Shown here piece after piece: positions 23,201-38,200 of a stretch of DNA of 64,000 bases. A program made the translations under genes and the position numbers. Position 1 is the stretch's first letter; each line of letters begins with the position of its first letter. Below the pieces are notes generated by a model. The model ran no database searches. It saw only the letters and a program-made list of their open reading frames with translations, and was not told where the DNA came from. This stretch comes from Pomphorhynchus laevis (taxonomy: Eukaryota > Acanthocephala > Palaeacanthocephala > Echinorhynchida > Pomphorhynchidae): positions 1 to 64,000 of the forward strand of contig WNNJ02001731.1 of the NCBI GenBank assembly GCA_012934845.2, given 5' to 3'.

Positions 23201-26200
23201 AACATGTACTACAAACCATAATTATCAAAGCTTTTCGAAATCAATATGTGATAATTCGCATTAAATGCGTGAGATTTGTATTATTTCAATAACACAATTT
23301 TTGAGCAGAATTAATCAAAATAAATTTATTTTAGATTTTGCTAGAATCATCAAAAAAACAACACAATTTGTTCATCGACTATGTTATGTCGATAAAAAAT
23401 TATGTTATTTTACTGATATTGCTACACTAGCTAGAAGAATAATAAATAAGTTTGTATTTTGCTTATCTTGCTCCAAATTTCGGAATTTAATAAATTGATC
23501 AAAATCAGCTATTTTTAAATAAACATATTTTCTATGTAATATTAGTTTTCCTAATAACTTTATAAAACAACTTATTATTGATAAGTTTGCAAAATAAAGT
23601 TAGGATCTTGCACTTTTATTTAATATAAATAATAATATTAATATTGAATTATTTAATAAATAATTAATTATTTATAATTATTTAATTATTAATATTTATT
23701 ATCATTTATTTTTTAATTAATTAAGTCCGTTGTTGATTTTTGACCTTTTCATGAATGAGTTTAATGCTTGCAGATTTAGAGAACAAATGGTATACAATAA
23801 AATTTCAAGGAAGTACTACTTACACTAATCAATGATGTATCATACTTCACAAACTACGTGGCGTAGATTTATACGTGACGTACTACAAACCAGCGCGACG
23901 TTATGACTAAATGAAACCATACAGTTAAGATTGTCTGATTCAACAAAATTGTAAATTGACAAAGTTACCCAATTATATTCTATTGTTTGGGAATACATTC
24001 TTTGACAGATAGAAAATATACGATAAAACTGATCGTCAAACAAAATTTTAAACAATCATTTTACTTGAAAGCTCTGTTAATTTTAATTATAGAGCACTTA
24101 AAAAATTTTATTAAATATTTTAGAGTGACATTCATACTTTTTACATTAATTGTTAAAGAATTGTGAAATATTTTAATATCTGCGCAGTAAAAAAGTAAAA
24201 AAAAAAACAGATTTTGGCAGCAGTTCCAAAAATGTATTTTATCAGTATTTATCATGATAAAATACTTTAAGAGTTCATCTTTCCACGTCTATTATCAAAT
24301 TTAAGAAACAAGGAGGCAAAACGTTTATATTTATCTGTACACTTGAGTTGACGCCTTTTATATTTATAGAGCAAATAATAGATATGCACGCACAACAAAT
24401 ATACCTTGTGTATGATATGGGCACGATACGTTCCTTTATCAGATTCCGGTTGGCCTTCGTGCACAATATTCGCGATAAGATTATAATGATATGATATGTT
24501 TTTATTGCCGTCTTTATCTGCACCAGTAACGTTAAGAATAGTTCCGAAATCGACATTTCTAAAAACGACAAAAATTGTCATTCAATAAAATCAATAAGAT
24601 ACTGAAATTATTAAATAATTAATGAATATATTTAAATGTAATTAATCCTTAAATAGTATTTTCAAAAAATACATGAGTTACAATAGTAAATTATTTTGCT
24701 TAAATAATCATTTTTACCAGTTTCTTTTGTATAAAAAACCTGAATTTATTCAAAATTTTTAAATGATATTCAATGTGTAACTTTATGGTATATGTGTATT
24801 AGAAGGAATAAAAATCACTTGATTTAATACGTTAAAATCTAAACAAATGTTACTTGTAAATAGTTGAATTTTTCCCCAATTCGTATAAAAGTAAAGGACT
24901 ATCAACAAACAATGTCAAGATAATGTTTTAGTCGAAATCATGAATATACACTTCGAGTATTACCCAATGTAAAAGCAAACTGGGGTAATTGATAATAACA
25001 TATTAAAACACAGATTTTAATATTATTTTAATATAACGTTTTCGCTTTCATTCAGGTTATTTCTTATATAACATCGATAGCCAATCAACCGTTCGTGTAC
25101 TTTAAACAAATACTAACAAATTTGTGTTAAAAATATCAAGATCACAATCAATACTAAAAAGCAATAATAAAGATCAACTATATACTTGTTTCAACGACTT
25201 AGAGCTACTTCGCTCAAATTCGATTACACGAGATATTAATAAACTCTTACGAATCTATCAAAGCAATGTTTTGAAAAAAAAATGTCCAAGTTTATATTTT
25301 CGGTCATTTTATAATAATTGATGTCGAGATTATACTAACCTTATAGGGAAGTTCACAATCGTATTGTTCTTTTCAAGATAGAAATTGTTCATTGTAAATC
25401 TCTGTAAACGAAAAAGTTAACAGTTTCTAAATATACGTGACGTTTGACAAATTTAGAAACTAGTAATCAAACCGACGAAGAAATAGTAAAGTGGAAATTT
25501 TGACAACAGAGAGAGACCGCCTAATGTGGTGCATAATAATATGAAATCGGTGACAATAACAAATTGTAATAATGTACTCATTTAAGTTTAAAATATATTA
25601 CACTAAAATTTACAGATTGGTTTAAAGAATATAAAACTTATATATCGATGATATTATCTTATTGTGTAGTTTGCTATATCTAAGGATTAACATTATAATA
25701 TCAGGTAGCTGTCTACGAATTTTAAATTAATTATAGATTAAACATAATGATAAATAAAAATATAATAACAAAACAATAAATTATTAAAAAAATCAAATAA
25801 TAAATTATTTAAGATAAAAGTCAATTTTAATGAATAATAAAATCAGACGATGTACTAGAATAATGAATAGATGTTATCAGGAGGAGCTGTTATGTTATCA
25901 AATTTCAACTGCTATTCTTCAACCCAAAATAACAGCGGGGTCAAATATATATATTAATAAAATATTTTCTCTTGTTGAAAGATGACCTTTGATTATCAAG
26001 AATCTTATTCTAATACAAAGTATATTATTTATTATCCATTCAAAAAATTTTCTGCTAATGATTTTAAATTTATTTTTAATAATATTTTTTGATTTATTTT
26101 TTTTTCGATTTTCTCTTTGATTTTATTTTTATAGTAACCAAATTTAAAAAAGGCATCTTTTAAGTTATTTAAATGATTTTGAAGAAAGCCACTATCGTTA

Positions 26201-29200
26201 CAAATTGTTGCAATTCTTAAAATTTCATTATTTAATGTATTATATTTTATATTATATGGTATGCATGAATGCTCATGCAAAAATATATATCTTGTAAATT
26301 TAAATGTCATCTTTACGATATAAATTAATAGTAGTTTTAGTTAATGTTTATGTAATGTTCATATCTAGATATATACCTTCTTTATCATTAATATTGGTTT
26401 TGTTAAGAATAAGGCTTTCTGGATAAATTTGTTCACTAATTGAATAAAAATTATTAGAATTAAATACACATATATCATCAATGTATCGAAACATATATTT
26501 TATATATTTATATTGTTTAGATTTAGTTTTTACACAGTTATGAACAAATTCATATTCTATAAAGCTTAAAAACAAGTCAGCTATAATTGGGCTACTATTA
26601 TCTTCTATTGGAACACCTTTTATTTGTCTAAATATAGATGTCCCTACCTTTAAATAATTTTGATTATAAAAATATTTATGGATCCTACGGTTTTAATGCA
26701 CATTTAAAAGCACTAAATATGAACATAGGTTTTGGATTTTTGTAATTTTGAAGTTCAATTTAATAAAGATATAGTTTTATTATCTGATTTAACCTTTATA
26801 CCCTTTTTATTCCATATTGAACAGTGACTTGTAATAATTGTTTCTAAACTAAAATCACTAAGGACATATTCTGCATTACCATTCTAATCATTATAATTAA
26901 CTTCTTTCTTCAGCCTTCTAGGGACAGCTCTAAAATCCCGAATTACGAGGTTATATATTTCTTCAGAAATTAGAGGATTAAGTAAACTCCTAGTTTTCTT
27001 CAGCATTTCTCTTTAATGTATTGAATAATCGGGACGGCGGATACGAACTCGAGATTCACTAACTTGTTAAAAACATACATCACGAATCAATCATGCTTAC
27101 TAGCTTCAAATACCAACCTTAACAACCGTTGAAAACAACCGGGTTGTGTCCATTGCTTGCATCTACGTTCGACTTTAGCCTTCCGTGTTTTTCAGATTAT
27201 CCGTGTCGATGGAAGTAAACAAAGACTCGACGTAGACTACCGCCCAAATATAAGAAGTAACATCCTATCTGTTCGTGTTGAAAAATCGGAGAGATTCATC
27301 ATTACTTTATATTAATGAATGTGCTCTCTTTAGCAGTTGATACAGCTGATCATGAAGCCATAGGGATAATCTTTCTGTTACCGTGCAAACATTACTTATG
27401 ATTGGTCTGCCTGTTGTGTTTACATTTAAATCATTAGAATTAACCTCTTTCATCAGTATATCATAATAAAGCTTTTTGCATATGAAGACAAAGTTATTAC
27501 TAGCTTTATCAATAGTTGTTATTATATAGTTATTCTTTAATTTAGTAAGTTCTGTATACATATCCTTATTAATTTGATCTTTCCTTTTATATTTGTTTAT
27601 TATTTTCATTTTCTCTCTAATTTTATCTAATGTATAAGTTTTCCAAATTTTAATCTTACATGTATTTAAGCTTTCGCTATTAATCAATTTACTAAAATTA
27701 GAATTTAAGTCATTATATAACGGATTGTAAATTTTATGTTTATTGTTATATAATCTATATTTATATCCTTTTGATAGCATTTTCTTTAATTCATTATTTT
27801 CAATTAATTCTAGATTATGGGTACTTATATGTGCATTTATTTGTTTGGTGTAACAATGGGATCACCGAATTGCTTAGTGTAACAAACATTAAATCATTAA
27901 AAAAATAGACAAATTGATGTATGCTACTAGTAGCATACATCCAAAAACGACGAGATAAGAGCCAAGCGAACATTGAAAGCTGTATTAATCAAATACGTAA
28001 TATGTATATTTTGTATTACTTTAAAAAATGTTATTGATTTGTATTTAGTAGAACAGTGTGAAATAATATTTTGCATCTCACTAAATACAAGGCGTTAAAA
28101 CATAGACATTTAAAAACGTTAAATGCCTTTAAAATGCTTAACAGTCATAAAACGCTCTGTAAATGGCACTCATTAAGGATTTAAATTCCAGAGCAGAAAG
28201 GATTAATTTGCTCAGAGGTTAATTTAAGCGAATATATTTTAATTAATCAAATTAGTTTTTCTTCAACTAACAATGCTCTGCTGAAGTGCAATTTTTGACA
28301 CGTGGACTCATATAACCTCTATCGGAAATACTAAAACTTTGATACGATATTAATATTTGTAAATTTATATTTTCAAAGAGCAAAACTGAAAACAATGTTT
28401 TAATATATAAATCATTTGAATATAATTAAAAGTAAATTTACACTATTAAGTGATTTATGCTTATGAACGAATAGTAATTTATATACTCTCTTAGAATAAG
28501 ATACGCTTCCAAATAATCGCATTATATCAGCAGAAATACAATCCCACTGCTATGACGGGTTGATTAATAGGGTCCGAAGAGTACAATCGTAAAATGTGGT
28601 TGCTAGATCCATTGCTCTAAATAGTTTTGCTTTACTGATATTCATTTACATGAAAATGATTTCAAGTCTAAATAAAAAAAGGCACACTCACCTGAAAATA
28701 AAGTATCACATAAGGGGGCAATGATTGTATTTCATATCTGCGCATGTAGTTTTCTTTATAAGTTTTATACTCATGTTCAGTTTCTCCGTCAAATTTAGAT
28801 AGAATGGAAAACAGTGGTACTTGAGGTATGATATTCTGCTTGTTCTCATCTTGAAATAAAGGCGGTGGAGGCAAATCAACTGAGAGACAAAGGAAACATT
28901 GATCTTGGCACGTATCTAAACCAAAGCAGAAATAGAAAAGTAGCGATAGAAAATATACGCTCAAAAGAAAACAATAAAATTGCCGACATTATGGCGAGAT
29001 AAAGCTATAAAGTGTAAATACATTTTTGATATATTAAGCTTTATTACGAAGTTAAAACATCTTATTTATGCGTTTTGTTAATGACACTTGACGCAGACAA
29101 ACCTTAGAAGAGACATATGACAGACAATATAGTTTGACCGATCTCGATCAGAAAATCATAATTTATTTAAGTGAATAGCTTTAAATAGTCAGATACAAAC

Positions 29201-32200
29201 AAGCCCATTAAATCTAAAACTATTATCAAAAATTGACGTGCTATTTATTTAGACGTCGATCTGGATATTTCTCGATACGGCAGTATCGACATAATAATAT
29301 GTTTATTAGTTTCGGTTATAGAAAGATTAGTCAACAAAAATAAACTGTTTTAAATTGAATACATTTAAAATCAATTTTAATTCAAGAATAATTATCATAA
29401 ATTTGTGAATTAATGTTAAAGGCAAACCTTAAGAATCGAAAGGAAATATTTCCTATTAAGAAATAAGAGCAATGTTATGCTAAAAGCAAATAAGAAAATT
29501 TTAGTTTTTACGGGCTTCATACAAATTTCAAGTTTTAGATTCCACTAACATGTCCAAAATAAGCATTTTTGTGTCTGATTGAACTACATCAGTGTTTGAT
29601 CCAATGTTTGATTCGTATTTAATAACAAGAAAAGATAAATTACTGTTATTTAAAATTACTCTAGATTTCTTGCATGTAATATTATCAAATTTTAATGACT
29701 GTGTAACACATCTTCGTGAACCATTATCAAAATAAATAGCGTAGCAAGTATAAAATAGTGTATCATACATTAATATCCATTGTATTATTGGATAGGTTAT
29801 GCAGTACTGCCAAATATCTTTACGGTTATGTGTCCAATCATATTTCTTAAGGAGAAATTTTTAATAAAGATTCTAATCATTTAGGACAGTGCGGACAAAA
29901 TACTCGGGATAATAAAAAATGGGGTTTTTCATTTAATAAATTTATAAATAGTAACATATCTAATAATACCAATATTAAAACTAATATAAGGTTAATTTTA
30001 AATTTTCTTACATTTTATTATATGAAAATAATATAATGTCACGTGCTATACAAAAGGCAAATATTATTTTTAAAGATAATATTATGCATAATTAAATTAC
30101 CTTCTATTCTATTATTAATTTATATTAAATATAACTGATAATATCAATTAAGGAATGGAACAACAATTAATTTTTATTTCGTAAAATTTAAATTTTAAAG
30201 TTGTCCTGTTCCTTATGAACATATATAATATTGTAACTAATAACATTCAAAGATTTACTTGCTTGAAGTTTTATACAATTAACTCATTCAGTTTAAGTTT
30301 TTTTGAGTGTTAAAAATATTTCTTCTAATTTTTTCGTTTCTTTGAAGAGTTTTTTTTAAATTTTTGTTTTTAGCGTCTAAATAAAACAACCTAATGGCGA
30401 AACAAAGTTATAAAGTTTTTATTAGTTATTAAAAGGGAAACATTGACTGTATATATTTAAAAATGAAAGTAACTTTTTGGTTCATCAAATTTACGAATTT
30501 AGCAAAATATGGATATGGATATTTTAAACATATAATAATTTATATATACCTGTGAATTCGTGCAGTTCATTCGAATTAAGATTATCAACCTGAAACCAAA
30601 AGAAATGTTATCCAGAAAACCTTTATTAAACTAGATATATACATATGAATATTAATTCTGTGTTTAAAATAAAATAAGTAATTTGCTCACATTTTTTACA
30701 TCGTTATCGAAAAAAACAGTCATAATTAAACATATTTTTTAATACTTTCGAATTACTAATATTTACAGTAGTGTTTATAACTTTTTACATTAAAACTTAT
30801 AAAACTAGCGATGATAAACGCATTAGGGAATCATTATTAGATGCAGTGAATAAAAAACACCATGAACCTTGAATTATAACTTTTTTGTACTCTTGTAATT
30901 AATGTATACGCAGGCAAAAACAAATAAAATTAAATGTAAATTAGTTATTAAAATTAATTAGCAGGATGAAAGAAAGCTTTACACTATATGGTAGAAACGA
31001 AACTACTGAATTTGACATCCTTAAAAATCACTTCATTTACATATAAATATGTTGATATAAGAGATTACGTGTCTGAATAATGAGTCTAATTCAGTGTATC
31101 TTGACCCTATTGATCATGACCCTATACAGTGGTCACGGAAGGAGTTTTTGTGGGTCATGAACAAGCCACTTGGTAAAAGAAAATTTTAGATTTTCGATTA
31201 CTGATACTTAAGATTGGGTTTGATAATTTTGTGTTGTATGTTATCTTGTGATTTTATTTATAAAAAAATCATTTTTTTTTCACTTGAAATATGTTGTTGG
31301 AGTAAAGTTATTTCAGTAGAAAACAACGCTTTAGAAAGAAAAATACAAGAAGCTTATTTTATGGACAAATATAGAAATATACTGATGGCCAATAATAAAC
31401 CAGATAATGAATTAATAACAAATATTTTATAATTATAATGATTTGTAATGGTTTTTTGTATTGTTTTAATCGTTGTTTTTTATGTATATTTTTCTCTCTT
31501 TGTGTAATTATTAATAAGAAGCACATCTAGTCGTTTGATCCGCTGCGCAATGTAAAACGTACAATTGACGTCTTTGTTCTGTTGCGCCAAGAGAAGTATG
31601 CTGTTGACAGCTTTGCAAATACTAAAATTGTAAAAAAAATATTTTGTAACATTTATTTCTGAAGATGATAGCAGTAGGCTATTTAAAATTCGATTAAATA
31701 AATATTTTACTTCAATCTCTCCACTAATAAATAATCCAATATGAATGAACAATCAATTTATAATATATCAATTGCTTTCATTAATTAAAATTAATTAAAC
31801 TAACGTGCCGTTTTCATATTTACAATATTCACTATGATATTTTCTGTAATATTTAATCATTTTTGTGCAAACGTTTCATGGTAAAATCGAGAATTATGTT
31901 TCATCGCCTTTTTCCAGGTTATTAACAAGTTGTTTCACCTTTGATGAAGCTTTAATTCAGAATGACTTAGTGTCATTTCAAAATGACATTTTCTAATAAA
32001 ATAACTGTCATTTTATGATAGTATTTTCGGGTTGGGTTACGATGTAACTAGGTTGTGCAATGTTGGGTAAGAGTTTGAAAAAAGTAAAGAACTTGTCTAC
32101 TCAAATTATGAGTTATATATAAAACGGCAGACGAAACGACTACACTAACAGAGAGCAAATTAAAAATGCGTTATGTCCCCAAGTTATCGCCACACATCCT

Positions 32201-35200
32201 AGGAGTGATTTTATAATTTTTAATAATTAGAGGTCGAAAATGGTTTTAATCAGAAAAATCTAAAAAGTAGGAAAGTTTACTTTTAGTGCTTCCATAATAG
32301 AAATATCACAAATGTCGTAAAATGAAAATCTTGTCTTTCCAAGTAAAAATAAAACTGAGACATATAAGTGTGGTAATCGTGCATTGATTTCGCGTAGTGT
32401 TGTTATAAAATGATAATCTTCTATTTTGAATAAACCGAAAATATAAACAGAAATACTAGTTTGGTTGTAAATGGATCATACTTTTAAATTCCAAATTTAG
32501 TACTTTTAAATTCCAAATTTAGTAAATGGATCAAAATCGTATATTTTAAAAAATACGTTATTTCACTTTCCAATTTGCCAATCATTAGGTAACTAGCGAA
32601 TGAACAACCGATATATAACATTACAAAAATCTTATAAACATGCATATACTACACTTACATCTCCGACAAGTACGCGACGCTGAAATACTCTCATTTTTCC
32701 TTGGAAGGTGTTCGTTATGATTCTGTTGTTTGGTGATTTCATCTTCTTCATCGCTTTATGCATTGTGTTCAACAACCAGGTCATTACTTTAACTGGATCA
32801 CCTAAACACCGTCAGCAATTGACGATTAAATAAAAGATACAATGATAAAGAATAATGATTGTGTAATGCATTAGTTTTCGATATAAGTTTGTTTGCGAGA
32901 TCCTTAGGATATATCTTGTTAATTGTCGACACCACACTAAGATTTATAACATGATATGTGACCACTAAATAAACTATATCATCATTTGTGGATCAACCCG
33001 AGATATGCGTGACCCGAAATAATAAATCATGTTAGTAAAGAACAGGCAGACAAATGTGCATTAAATTAGCACAAATATTGCACATTGACAAAAACACATT
33101 TTACAAAAAATACATTTTTAAATACGATACCCAAACAGCCATCGAAATATAGAAGTTGAAATTATATATTGTAAAATGATTGTTCTGATATTTCTTTCAT
33201 CAGAAATTAATAATAAAATCAATTATTAAACAGTAATATTTTAGTATCGATAGCGATATGTATCAATCAACATAGAAAGAGTTGCAATTACCGATCAAAT
33301 GGGTGGTACTATATAAAAAATTGTGCAACAATAAACTGTTGCTCAAATATTTAATTTATATTTAATTATTAACATAGTATTACAGCAAAAATTAGATTCA
33401 AGGATTTACGATTTTCTAGACTTTAAATGCTAGTTTACAAGATTAATTTATAATTTTTGTATCATATCACCGAAGGTAATATGATAATATTAATATCGTA
33501 ATATAATATATTACGATATAATGTATTAATATAATATTAATGTAATAATATTTAACATCGTTAGGGATTATGTTTATCAACATATTAGCCTAATATTGAA
33601 TATTTCCACTGTACGTTTCTGTTGACAGACATGGATCAATAGGAAATTAAATGTCTCCAAAAATTAATAAAATCTTGTCGATTAGCATAACCATTTTCTA
33701 TTTTTAAATATCCAGGAGCAATCAGGATAGTTGATAGACAAAAAAATATTTTGATATTTCGCTAGTAACTACTAGCGTCTTCAGAAATTAACAGGACCAT
33801 TAACATAATTTCAGGATGCTAATTTCTGAAGACGCTAGTAGTTACTAGCAAAATATCGGAATAATTTTTGTTGTCGTTAAACTATACTGATTGTTCCTGG
33901 ATATTTGAAATCAGGATGGATATATTACCATTTTCATTTATAACGCTATCGCACATTCCTCATACAAATGAGAAACATTTGTTTCTCATTTGAGCAAACA
34001 TTTGTTCAAGACAAACATATTTTATAGGTACCTAAACTTTGTTAAAAAACAGAATGCCGCAATTTTGTCTAAAGATTTGTAAACTTCTTAACTAAAAGAG
34101 ATTAATAATCGAATAGATAAAATATTCGGATTATAATTTGAACAGTAACTGAAACTCGTACTGACCTTGTTCTATGATTTGAAATCGCTTTTTGCTGCAC
34201 GAGACAACTGCTTGCAACATTTCATGAGGACTCACGTGAGGTTTAAAGTTACGAGGGTTCCACATTTTTCTTATCAGCTCTCCAAATCGAAGGATGAGTA
34301 CGGCAGCGCTGTCGGCCGGTTTGTATTTAAGCTGCTCGTAATTACTGTCTCTTAGGAAAAAGTCTCGTATCGGTTTTACATGAGACAGAGCAAAGAAAAC
34401 AACATTACAATAATCATTTGATTTAATATTGTTCAATCCCATAATCCCTGGGTAATATAGACTTCCGGTAAGTGCTCGGCATGATTTCGCGTTTTGGTCG
34501 AGCAGTGATATCATTGAGTCAGTATATGTCGGATTTGAAACGTATTTTATATCGTCTAGTGAGCTATCAATTACTTCATAATTGTCGGGCAAACAGTAAA
34601 ATTTTAATGTGGCTAAATTCATAAAGACTCGATGTGACACCTCCACGCTATGAGTGTAAGCATGTGACCGCTGTCCACGACCTAAACACTAAGAAAAATT
34701 TGTCGTTCGGAAAATAGTAAGAAAATATCTCGAGAATAAAACAAAATGAAATTTTGATCTAAATATAAGATCAAAATTTCATTTTGGAAAATACTTTTGT
34801 GTTTAATGTTGTAAACGTTTAAATTTAATTGTGTAAATTAAAAACAAAAAATTTACTTATAAAAAACTCTATTTCCATTATAAAGCAGAAATTTTTGTAG
34901 AGTTTATGTAAGAAAAACTTAAATATTTTAACAACAAATTCCTAAAATATTTTTTAATAAAAATTGTTTTTAAATATTTGGATTAAATTGATTCATCAAG
35001 AAACATTTGACTACTTCTTTGGTAAAAAAAACAAGATTTCGAATCAAGGTAGATAAATGAAATATAGCATTATTATTTATAGAGATTTATTAATATATTT
35101 ATTAATTTAGTAAATTTTTTAATAATATATTTATTAATTTATATTAAAAATTTCCAAAAGAAAATTAATTTCAACATTGTACTTTTCTCAAGCATTGCAG

Positions 35201-38200
35201 CTAAATAAAGAATAACAACAATTAACATGATTAAATTCCTTGTCTATTAAAATTTTGACTAAATAACATGAAGAATATTATATCTGTAAATGATTAAAGC
35301 ATTGCAAGCCTTGGTTTGGGGCAAAGTTAGACCAGCATATATCGCTGGTCTAAATTCTTAGTCACATAATTATGCTCTTGTAAAAACTCCTAAAATATAG
35401 CGTATGTGGTTTTGACTAGCAGGAGCAACTGCACATTTCCATACCGCACATTTACATAGTTCAAAATGATACCAAACGTTTACATCATCTTATAATAATT
35501 AGGATATTCATTCCGAATAGTGAAGAGATGGTTATTATAATTAGAACATGAAGAAGAATCGTATTCTCCTGATTAAAAACATTTGTATGCGTTAATATAT
35601 AACTTGATCCATTGTCATTATCAAAACAGGTTTAACAATGATGAGTATAATTCCCGTAAAAATTTAATTCAGTTTAAATTAATGACAGAATTAAAAACCG
35701 CGAATACTAACGTATGTTTAGCACAGACTAGCACAAATGTATATTATGCTAAGAGGACACATTCCGATATTAAAGTGTTTTCATGATTGAATATTTTGTC
35801 ATCCATATAATGTTGTGTCAGTTGCTGATACTCGAACTTAAAAATATGCATACACAGTGTATTTAATCAAGTAATCAAAACGCCTGTGCTACAACATGTA
35901 AGATAATTTTCATCTAAAAGGTAAAACTCGGAAATTAAAAGCTGTGATTCTAATTTGACCAGTCAATCACATCTCTGTGTGCTTTAGATCAATGCAGTAA
36001 CAGCTTGTTGGTTCGGCAAGAACCAACAAGCTGTTGGTTCTTGCTGAACCAACAAACTGTTGCAAAATTAATGAGTTTTGCCCTGTATATGCCTTCACAT
36101 AAACACTCATATTGAGTGTAAATCGTTAGAGAACATATATCTTGTTATATACACCATTAATAAATTGCAATATTAGTTCAATATTCCAAATTTGATCATG
36201 AAGATTTCCTTTTTTAACAGAAAATTTGCGCTCGAGATGTTTTAAACACTATGAGAGCAACATATAGTAAAGTTATACAATTTTCATGCACAGTATTGCC
36301 CTCATACTAAAGCTCAGAAAAAAATCTAGCTTTTATAAAGCTAGAACTTTAAAAAAGTTATGAAGGTATGCGCTTTATAAAAGTTACTAGGTATCATCAT
36401 ATCAATTTATAACATTCTTCGTTTCTATCAATATCCTTATTTAGCAAATAACAACATAAGCCCGAGGACTGACGAACAAGGAATAATTAGTACTTAGATT
36501 ATTTTATACTCGTGCATATTATATTGTCGGTAATCTGAATGATTATGGAGAAGCCAAACTGGGACTATTAGTTAACATAATCGAAAAGGACAAAATTTCC
36601 TTGTCACGGGAACCTTTTCTCAGCATAACATTCTAAGTGTAAAATGTCAAGTAAAAACGAAAAGAGAATTTCAAATGAGATGCATTCACCGACGGGAATG
36701 GCTCCGAAGGGAATTTTTACTAACCAAGATTGATATGAGGGCTTGTACAAGTCTACCTTGTGGTATATTAAAAATAAAACTTATTCTACTACAAGCTGAT
36801 AAATCTTAAATAATATTTGAACTATTAAAAACTATTAAAATATTTAAACTATTAAAATTATTGTAACCATTAAATTTAATTTTTTTATTCTAATGCAATT
36901 TAATAAGATCGTTTAAAAAATCAATTATGTTTAAGATATTACGCCCGACGATGATATCATCTGTTCAATGGAATTATAGATATAATAGTTTTGTTGGTTA
37001 TAAAATTATTGTTTTTCTATTTTCTAAATCATAACTACATATATTCATATTGATATGTTTAAAAAGACAATTATAGCTAATTACCTTGAAAATATTTTCC
37101 GCATACCAGGCATGCATATACATTGTTATTCGATAAGGAAATCGAGCAGAGCTTCTCAAAATCAAAATCAAGCATGCTTCTAAAGAAACATTAAAAAAAG
37201 CAATTAAAATGGATCAAACAACGACTGACATAGAAAATATTAATTATTTAATTTATTTTTGTTTGATATTTATTGTTTCACTATGCTAAATGTAACATAT
37301 ACACTAGTAAATTTGATATATATATGAAATAAATTAAAAGCTGGTGTGAAAAATTATAACCTCAGCCAATAGTATAATAAATGCATATTTATAAATTAAC
37401 GAAGAAAATGCAGCAGATTAAAAAAGTACTAAACATCATTGATTAAAAGGTGAGAAGACATTTTGATTTATAAAATTCTTATCCAATATTTCGGTGGCGT
37501 CCAGGCTTATCATGAGTGAATTACACATGCTCGGTAACGCACAGACTCACCTGAGTGAATGGCAACACCAATTTGATTTGTTAAATTTCATAGTGTAATT
37601 TTGTGAAGAGATCACACACATCAAATAATAGTGATACTCCATAATGCTGTAAATTGTGAATAAAGAATTCGCTTCAACCCATCGCGCGTTTATTAAATAG
37701 ATTAACAGCCACTAAATAGCATTCATGACAACATATTTATCTTTATTTGTTATCATTACAGTGTCAACACGACATTGGATTGTATCCATAATGTAATACA
37801 TGCAAGCCAAAAATAGTTGCGTTTAAAAATATTAAGTGAATTTAAAATATAATTAAATCTTGACCAGTTATGTGTGTATTTCTGTTTACAATCGTATAAT
37901 ACCAGATTTGTTTTTAGTCCAAAGGTCATGGTGACTGCACAAAAGAAAATATCGAAATAAATATTAAAAGAAAGATTAAAATATCAATAAACAGTAAATG
38001 ACTTTATTAATAATCATTATTTGATGATTATAAATAATAGTATTTAACGATTATTTTTAATATAATATTATATTCATAAATGTAATTTAAAAATGATTAA
38101 TTTTTATATTTTTATTTTATAATTCCGTCAAGTTTAAAAATGATTAAAGTCATTTAAAAATGACTTGATTCAAGTCAAATTTAAAGTCATTTTTAAATGA

